Part shown: positions 56,733-64,000 of the stretch, in pieces
Position numbering within the stretch: the stretch's first letter is position 1
Layout of the letters: every line of letters begins with the position of its first letter
Assembly: GCA_031841125.1 (NCBI GenBank)
Contig: CM063109.1
Span: 32,988,038-33,052,037 of the forward strand
Length of the DNA: 64,000 nt
Direction: 5' to 3'
Source of the DNA: Acanthococcus lagerstroemiae
Lineage: Eukaryota; Arthropoda; Insecta; Hemiptera; Eriococcidae
Made by a program: the position numbers and the translations under genes
The notes under the pieces: generated by a model
What the model was told of the DNA's origin: nothing
Database searches by the model: none
The model's input: the letters and a program-made list of their open reading frames with translations, nothing else

Positions 56733-57615
56733 TAGGTCATTGGGTTGGAATATGCAGTCAGATTTCTCGATCCAACTATGACATGTGCCCCAAATTTGAC
56801 TTTTACACTTTCTGAGGAGCCAATTTCATACTACTGGAAAAATTAATCAGTTACCGGAGTAAAGGTTTGTTTAGGTCGCTGTGAGATCGAAATTTCTGTC
56901 AAATGGGACAAATCAAACCAATTGAGAAAATTATCAGAATAGGAGAATTCCGGGTTGCTGAGTCAGAAAATGCGTTCAGCTATCCTATCTAACTCCATTT
57001 TGGACCCCCACCTTCCAAGAGGCTGGTTTGAGTTCGCCGTGAAAGTGAACTACACAGGTATTGGAGAAAACATTTCTCGGATTGGTGCGTTCAAAAATCC
57101 TATTAAATTTCTGATCCGACCCCGATTTAGGGGCCAAAATCCAAATGTGACGCCTTTAAATTAGCAAAATTAGCTCAACTCAGAAGAGATTAAACGAAGT
57201 GCATTACACTAGAGGCTCTGTGGATCGTTGAATTAAAAAATGCAATCAGATTTTCGATTCAACCTCGATTGGTGCTCCAAATCCCACTTTTCCATCTTCA
57301 TTGGGACCAAAATTAAATACAGCATCGGTGCAATGAATTATGCTAAGTCGCTGATTTCAATAATTCAATTGCACTGTCGATTCGACCTCTATTCGGACCC
57401 CCAAAATCCAAATTTAACTCCTTCAAATAGGCAAAATTAACTTCACAAAAAAAAAATTGAACAAGGTATTGAATATACTCGTAGTTGTTTTTTTTTCCGC
57501 TGCTGAGTGCAAAAATTTTGTTGAAACAAGTGAACAAGGTACCGGAATATTTCTGTATTTTTTTTTGGCCGCTGAATTAGAAAATTCAATGAGAATTATT
57601 CAACCCTGATGGTTT
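56733..57615 (+). repeat. Degenerate satellite array, about 125-145-bp unit
   Basis: Unit starts near 56733, 56874, 56951, 57079, 57222, 57345 and 57572 carry GGTCGCTGAWTTCGAAAATG-like words, mostly followed by CAGATTTTCGATCCGACCTC. The spacing is mostly 123-143 bp, with one short and one long interval. The copy at 57220-57470 has an inverted counterpart at 54440-54690. Confidence 0.8.
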
Positions 57616-57952
57616 CTCGAATTTCACTTTTGCTTATTCAAGAAAACAAATTAGTTTTCGCAGAAAAAAATTGAAAAAGTATCGAATGAAGGTTTCTTGG
57701 GTGTAAACAAGACGAGGGCAGAGTAGGCCAAGCCTATCTGAAAAATTTTCTGGGTTATCATACTTTTCCTTGCGTTTTTGTTTCCGTACTTGAAAGCATT
57801 TATAAAATGTAAGTTTTGGTTCTAAAACTGTATTCAAGGATTTAGATCTATCGCTAGAATTCCAGTGGTTGAGTCAGTTGTTCGTGTAATTATAAATTTC
57901 TGGGGCGGCAAAATAGTAAATTCGTCTCGGTTAAGTATAGTTTGAAAAAAAA

Positions 57953-58523
57953 TGTGGCAGTGCAGGGAATAAGGTTTCACTTTGTTGATATGAAGTTACG
58001 AGTAGAGGCATATATACTAGATAAAATTTCTGACAAAATGAGACCTTGCAAATTCGACAAGATATGACTCTTTAAAATTGAGTTTTAAGAAAAATGCAAT
58101 TTACAAAAAAAAAAAGAAAGTTGATAAACGAAAGATTACAAATTTAAGGTGGCATATCTCCGAGTGAAATAAAGCTAAAGAGCTCCACGAGGTCTCATTT
58201 TGTCAGTAAATTCATGAAGAATTTCATCGACGAAGTGCGACCTTTACAGAAAATAATACGATATGAAAGAGTTTGATTTCCAGTGATGAAAAATCTGAGT
58301 TGGGTGGGGGCAAAATAGTGAAGAGGTGACTTCATGTTTTCATCTATAATCGATGAACGAAGGTAAAAAGTGAAAAACGGATAACTCCATTCGAAAGAAG
58401 AGGGTTTATTCTACCGAAATTGTTCCGAATCTCTATTTCGACAATTTTGACCTTGATTCACGAAAATTGTCGTGTCTCAAAAATTAGGATAAAAAGTGTG
58501 ACCCTATTCCCTGCACTGCCACA
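57953..58523. mobile_element. Non-autonomous DNA transposon, 571 bp
   Basis: The ends are TGTGGCAGTGCAGGGAATA followed by AGGTTTCACTT, and the complement of TGTGGCAGTGCAGGGAATA with GGGTCACACTT. That makes inverted repeats of about 30 bp with three mismatches. Inside, GACAAAATGAGACCT (58032-58046) is perfectly inverted at 58190-58204. No clear target duplication and no coding sequence were found. Confidence 0.82.
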
Positions 58524-58529
58524 AATTGG

Positions 58530-60740
58530 TATTTGTTGGCCTACCCCAGAATAAAAGCAGGGTACCCCACTGCTCAGATTTCAAAACTCACTGAAATGGT
58601 TCAAAACTCCTTTACCAATTTTTGTAATTCTGCCGACACTTCATCAGGCCTTTTCATGACTAGAATTTTAAGATTTTTTCGTACTTGTTTAAGATTTCTT
58701 AAGACTCTTACAAATGTCATTTAGGTTTTTTTTTTTTTTTTTTTTTTAAGACTTACTTGGAGCTTTTGAATGTCAGTACCTGACTGAGGTAATCATTAAA
58801 AATCGGCAAAAAAACTAATTTTTTCTTAACTTTTCTTAATTTTTATTCTACATTTTCTCTTCTTTCCTTACATTGCTTTTGAACTTCCCTTTCTGAATGA
58901 ATGTTTCTGGACATTGCCTCATTTCTAGATATGGCACGAAGAATATATTATTTAATGGATGGAGAAAGGGTGTAAACACGAAAAATCCTGACTAAAACTC
59001 CATTACAAAAATTTTAGTTGATAAGCAAAAAAAAAAAAAAAAAAATGGAAAAGTTGTTGGCAAATAACGGTTGAAATGGGACGAAAATGTAAAAAAAAAA
59101 AAAATAATAATAAAACGAAGGGCCACTACCAATGGTTATTCCCCCACATCCCTCAGCCTGGTCCAGCTCATTTTTCCTGTCGAATAAATCCAACTCTACA
59201 AGGGGGAATAACAGAATGCCAGAAGTGATTCAAAGGATTGCCAAAGATATCCAGCTGACGAAGAATTGGTCACAAAGGCTCAGCACATAAAAACGCCACA
59301 AATAAGAATTATAGCCGAAAATTATCTCTATTTTCATTCAATCAGAACGCAGAAACATTTCGAAGTGGGCCGTGCGGAAAAATTGTTTGTTTCATCTGAG
59401 GTAATTTTGTAAGTAAAATCCTTTGCTTCGAGTGGAGAATTTTGTAAATCTGGTATGTTTGCTTGTTTGCAAAATGGTTAATCTACCTCTCACTTTCACT
59501 GACTTCTTGCTGGTTGTCTGATTGGATCTTGGAACCTCCAATCTAGTCCAGCAGTTCTTCAGATTTCAGTGACACAACCTGCAGTACAGTTTAAATTTTG
59601 ATGAGGAAAATGGATGTCAGGTTTTAGAACATATTATGAACAGAACCAATTACTTAAACTGCCATTTCTATGTGGTCAGCCCAATTGTTCCTATATTGCC
59701 TTGTTCATGTATCCGTGCTGTACTTAGGCAGAGGCGAAGGCTTAGTGGACATCCCTGAAAATACTGAAATTCCAGACCTAGAATTTCTGTAGTACATTTC
59801 GAAATATGCAACAGGTCTGTGCAGCAATGTATCTGTTTTTAGAAAAGAAGTGAAACTTGAAGGAAATTAGATGATCCGGAGAATTAAAAATGTGTGGAGC
59901 TGAGCTCTCCCTCTAGACTTGGGTTATTGTTCTATCTTTCGGTTATCAACTGGAAAAAACTGGTAGTTGTATTTTATGCTACCTTTGCAGGTACCGCGAA
60001 TCAGAATTTATTTCTATTTTTCAGTTTATGAACTTTCGATTTCCTTCAGACTTCACGCAGTGACACGCAGTCTGCCCTTTGTGCGTCTAATGTAAAGCAG
60101 CCTCCGCGTGCAACCTTTCTCGCAACATATAAACGTATTTCACGGATTTACGCATCACCTGTAAGAAAGAGCGCGACATTGACTTAGCTTCGAGAATATT
60201 CAACTGAAACGGATACAATGCCAAATAACTGTTTTCATTTTAACGGGTTTCCTTTACGCCACAATTGAGACATTCAAAATGTGGACAAAAATATTATAAA
60301 AGTTAACGGAGTTTCTGTATTTTGACCACCGGGATACGTAAAGAACCAGAGCGAAAGTAATTCTCCAGTGTCCATCACAACGGACGTTTTCTAAATTAAA
60401 AATTTACCGTTTGTGGTTTTTAGAGTGAAAGGCTGAAGAATTGTATTGAGGACTGAATGGAGGATGCTGATTCTGAAAAAAGGCTTTCATTAGATTAGTT
60501 TCAAATTGAAATTGGATTTTCAGAGGTCGAAGACTTAATTTCACCGGCGTGTACATCTTAGCGTGTTTATGAGGTAGAAAAACAGGTGTTAATCTGCGGT
60601 GGAGGGGGAAGTAAGGGTACTAGTGAGTTAAATATGATCCAGTTAGGGTTATCGGTTTTGAAAATGATGAGTATTGCGTGTGTTTCTGCGTTATAATATC
60701 GTTTTTTACAAATCAGATGTGGCATTTGCCGTCTTCAGGC
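58530..60740. other. No recognisable gene
   Basis: AT-rich with T and A runs at 58728-58747, 59028-59045 and 59091-59103. GGTTATTCCCCC (59132) and GGGGGAATAAC (59201) form a short inverted pair. No exon is supported. Confidence 0.4.
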
Positions 60741-60745
60741 CGAGC

Positions 60746-60939
60746 CAGTGGCGGATCAACGCGGAGGGAGTCACGAATCTTGGTGTCGGAATTCTTCGGA
60801 AAAATCGACCATCTAGTTGGCATTTTGCACTAATGGTCGGCAAATTTATAGAATTGTTAATCGTTAATTCATCGACCTTCGACTTTTTTTGCTTAATTTT
60901 TATTCTGATTATACAGGAATTTTACTAGATCAGCCCCTG
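60746..60939. mobile_element. Decayed hAT MITE
   Basis: The left end CAGTGGCGGATCAACG resembles the MITE at 39717. The right end, read inward, is CAGGGGCTGATCTAG. CTTCAGGC (60733-60740) and CTTCAGAC (60940-60947) could be the 8-bp duplication, with five extra bases next to the left end. Non-coding. Confidence 0.5.
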
Positions 60940-60949
60940 CTTCAGACAT

Positions 60950-61873
60950 TTCCGTTTTCATTTATGTTCTTCTTCAGACATTGGCAAGACACTGGAATAC
61001 TATAATAGACTAGGCTTCGTGGCTTAACTTTTCTCTTCTCCTAGTCGAAACATATAACTCAGAGTAACAGGAGTTAAGAGGACTTGAAGTTTGATAAATA
61101 GCACCAGATGAACGAATTTCGACAAGTTTCTTATTTCTGGAACCTTAATACACAAATCCGGGTTTTCTACTTGAATTCAAATCTGGCATTTGAAATACTT
61201 CTTCAAATACACTTCGTCCCTTATTATAAGAACAGTCCTTTGAGGTGGCCGAAAAAGCTATTTTTAGGCGTTTCTCAGGTTCATTTCTATACCATTAGCG
61301 AATCGGTAAAAAATTGAAACATATATATTGCTGGGCCAACTTTTTGCGTTCATTCCGAGTTTGGCCTTTGCGCCAATAAGCGGAGCCCGTCTGTTGCTCA
61401 ATCCGAAAAGAGTAGTTCGCGGAAACTCAAGAATCTTTGAGAAAATACACGACTTTGCCAGTTTCATGTCCAATTCTGCTTACGATAGAATTTCTGGCTT
61501 TTACACTCCAACTGTAAATGACCATGTTTCGGATCAATGTTATCAGCATTTGTTTTGCGTATACTTACAACACCGAAATGCAACAGTATTTCAAACTTAG
61601 TTTCAGGAACTTATTCAGTAAAATAATTACAATCTTTCACGATATTTTCATGTCTGCTCGTTGTAAGGCACTATGGTTATTCCATAAGAAATTAGACAAA
61701 AAAAAAACTAACACTTTTGACATTTTTACCTATTATGGCAATTTTCCTCTGCGCACAGTTTTCGTACTATCAATTTTCTGCGTTCAATTTTCGTGCCAAC
61801 AATTTTCAGGGAACCGGGAATTTTAAGTTGAGAAGCTGGGAAAATCCAACAAGTCAGTAGCTTTTTTTTTTAC
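60950..61873. other. No recognisable gene
   Basis: AT-rich DNA, no supported feature. Confidence 0.4.
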
Positions 61874-61958
61874 TTTGATACTTGGGAATTTTGAGTTGAA
61901 TCAGTTGGGACTTTCATCCCCCCCCCCCCTCCATGAAAAAACTCTTCGGTACGTTCCT
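61874..61958 (+). repeat. Dispersed repeat, TTTGATACTTGGGAATTTTG copy 2
   Basis: Second copy of the repeat at 49388-49475; it includes a C12 run (61918-61929). Confidence 0.65.
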
Positions 61959-62074
61959 GTTTAGATATCATGTATTCGAGTTTTCTGTATAGGGCTAGAC
62001 TTGGTGGGTTTTCAGGATGCCCACCCCTTTGGTTACGTCCTGTGTATCGAACAAATATTAAGTGCGCCACACAA

Positions 62075-62212
62075 CAGGGTCGGATTGGCCATAGGAAATA
62101 CAGGGAACACTCCCGGGGAGGCCCACTCGAAAAAACCCCTCATCCCTGCATTGGGCCGGAGCCAACTATATTTTCCCGGTAAATTTTTGAGACCCAATCC
62201 GGTCCTGCCCTG
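62075..62212. mobile_element. Probable hAT MITE (CAGGG...CGGATTGG ends)
   Basis: The left end CAGGGTCGGATTGGCC and the right end, read inward, CAGGGCAGGACCGGATTGGG form imperfect inverted repeats. No 8-bp duplication is visible, so one end may have been altered. Confidence 0.5.
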
Positions 62213-62214
62213 GC

Positions 62215-63279
62215 GATAGTTCGAAGACCGATGCTCAGAATGCGATCCTCGTGTGCTATTCGGGCGCTGATATTCTGCACAGCCTTCCAATTCATTAGCC
62301 GAAAACACAGAACAACCTGATCTATAGTCATTATACGTGCTGAAACTCACAACCCCATCTCAGCCTTCTCCAGTGATCAAATTTCCACGCGCTGACTTCG
62401 CCTCGTCGCACGCATTCGAGTTGTTTTCCATCATCCTGAATCGATCAATGCCCTAACAAAAGCCCGGTATGTATTTGCTCACCGAAGGGTAAAATTAAAC
62501 GATTTTTCTCCTTTCCATCCAAAACAAGTGCAAGACAATGAAATTTTGCGAGCGATGCTTCGACTGGCGTAAAAATCAAACCAAATAATCGAATTAGCAG
62601 ACGACTTTTTCATTTTCGGCGGAGAAAAAAAAAAGAAAGAGAGAGAGGGTCGGAGGGAGGGAGAAAATTAAAATAGTCTAATGCGGGTACATTACCAGTG
62701 CAGTGGTGGTAAGTACCGAATCGTCACCCCGTTGTGATCCACTATTCAAGTCACCGATGAATGCAGGGTGACTCGAGAGACCTCTTCACAATAGTTACAC
62801 TTAATAGTTTTACGTTTTTACTGTCACGGACACGTTAAACGAAGAGTACTTGAAATGCTGCCTTATTATGGGGGATTATTATGTACGAGAGAAACGTTTA
62901 CCATGTAGTGAGTTTACCTTCGCTGAGTTTCGCCTTTGAAGAGTGCTATGGGATGTGCGATTTTTCGAAAAAATCTTTAACCGTTTTTTCCGACCTTTAA
63001 CGGGCTTTCGGTTACTCTGACTAGCTCGGGTAGGATACCTGCTGCTTGTTAGAATGTTCGAATGTCAGTGTCGATGAGATACTTCTATGAGATACTGGTC
63101 TGAAACGTCATCTTAGCTCGCATTAATTCGTAGTAACATTTTAAGATTACAGTCATCATCATATCGATACCGCAAAAAGAAAGCCTCGTATATGAAATTA
63201 CGTCAGTATGAGTGACAATATTCTGAACAAATATATGTATTCCTTTATACACTTCATCAAACATTATTATTCCCTCTTG
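62215..63279. other. No recognisable gene
   Basis: Contains a purine-rich GAGAGAGGGTCGGAGGGAGG patch near 62640. No exon is supported. Confidence 0.4.
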
Positions 63280-63392
63280 TCACTGATGCGATACTCGAAA
63301 GGGTAGTTTCCGGGGTTTCCGGGGCCACGGGTGCGGTGTCTCCAGCCACTTTGGCATGCGTACATCGCCATACACTCCACCAAACATTACGT
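63280..63392 (-). repeat. Dispersed repeat, copy d
   Basis: Minus-strand TATGGCGATGTACGCATGCC, AAAGTGGC, GAGACACCGCACCC and GAGTATCGCATCAGT. The best-preserved of the four copies. Confidence 0.7.
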
Positions 63393-63429
63393 AGGTTATG
63401 CCAAATAAATTCTTCATCAATTTGGCTCA

Positions 63430-63668
63430 CACTGGACACTGGAGTAGAAATCAAAATCGACTGTAAAATCATAGAGGTAGTCCCGGAATATGAGTACTTA
63501 GGGCTAACTCTAACTTCTGATTAAAAAAACTGAAAAAGAACTAAAAGTCCGCAGGGCAAAGACGTGGGAAGCTTTCTGGTACCAAAGAAAAATATTGAAA
63601 AGCAACATGAAATAATATACTAAAATCGGGGTCATAACAAGCACAGTCCTTTCGGTATTGACCTACGG
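63430..63668 (+). pseudogene. LINE fragment after the polymerase core
   Basis: Translation gives VEIKIDCKIIEVVPEYEYLG and LTLTSD, then after a frame change ELKVRRAKTWEAFWYQRKIL and VITSTVLSVLTYGA. The order 'YLG ... RR..A..AF ... VL.YGA' is that of the segment following the catalytic domain in LINE reverse transcriptases. The copy stops at TYGA, where unrelated sequence begins (63670). Broken by stops and one frameshift. Confidence 0.75.
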
Positions 63669-63669
63669 A

Positions 63670-64000
63670 GCAGGGTTGCCATTTCTGTGTTTTTTTCCAG
63701 CTAGTTTCTGTTGTAATGATGGGACTACTGTATGCTGTACACTCCTTAGCTACCTTCGTGTATGGTATCAGTTAATCCTATCTTAGCGATTGTCGGGTAA
63801 CGAGTCATGTTCAATCTATTTCGATGCAATACACTTCTTCGAGTTTTTAATGTGTCTTTATTGTTTTTGTGAAGTTAGCACTCGGTAATTACTACGATTT
63901 AACAACAGGTTATGGGCCCAGCACGATCCACTGCGCGATAATGTGATCTTCAATTGTTCAACATTCGTCGCATGGTTTGTACCTAGGTCAAACAAATGAG
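63670..64000. other. Window end, nothing supported
   Basis: Starts CAGGGTTGCCATTTCTG, which could be a hAT terminus inserted into the LINE fragment; the other end is not in the window. Confidence 0.35.

Overview
The window looks like AT-rich, repeat-dense nuclear DNA of an insect. A sap-feeding hemipteran would fit the cuticle protein and the repeat mix, but the sequence does not settle the order. The reasons are a spliced arthropod cuticular-protein gene with an Rebers-Riddiford chitin-binding domain, GT-AG introns, and a mixture of hAT, Helitron, RTE-like and Jockey/I-like LINE, SINE and MITE copies. Nothing looks prokaryotic or viral.

Only one host gene is convincing: a two-exon RR-1 cuticular protein on the minus strand (exon 1 at 5990-6004, exon 2 at 2660-3232). 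It has a TATA box at 6091-6099 and a nuclear-receptor-like palindrome just upstream. Its first exon encodes only five residues. Joining it in phase to exon 2 gives a complete signal peptide. One further candidate host exon lies at 50433-50636, but I cannot name its gene.

The rest is largely mobile DNA and repeats. From left to right: a Harbinger-type MITE (1202-1326); the cuticle gene, with a tandem repeat and long CT microsatellite in its intron; hAT MITEs at 8131-8372 and 8435-8770, the second a composite flanked by a perfect 8-bp target duplication; two adjacent foldback elements (9830-10176); a 5' fragment of an RTE-like LINE; a 233-bp foldback; and a 6.5-kb hAT transposon (14945-21479) with perfect 8-bp target duplications. 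The hAT transposase has a BED zinc finger and a C-terminal dimerisation domain and is broken by frameshifts and stops; the element also holds a MITE and a degenerate Helitron. Next come a CpG-rich stretch, a 3.4-kb Helitron (22920-26319) carrying a LINE fragment, a CACTCA-type minisatellite bracketed by direct repeats, and pogo-like fragments.

The middle holds a tRNA-derived SINE with a second truncated copy, and an RTE-like LINE (33478-38240) interrupted by two younger insertions, one an RNase H-bearing LINE with a 5-bp target duplication. The right half holds a roughly 187-bp tandem array (41560-42962), several arrays of a dispersed 125-145-bp satellite, further TIR elements, and LINE scraps.

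I read this as an accessory, repeat-driven interval around one cuticle gene. The transposons form layers of insertion whose relative ages can be read from target duplications. No interacting gene set or new pathway is visible; the interest lies in element structure. Family assignments rest on motifs read by eye, not on database searches.
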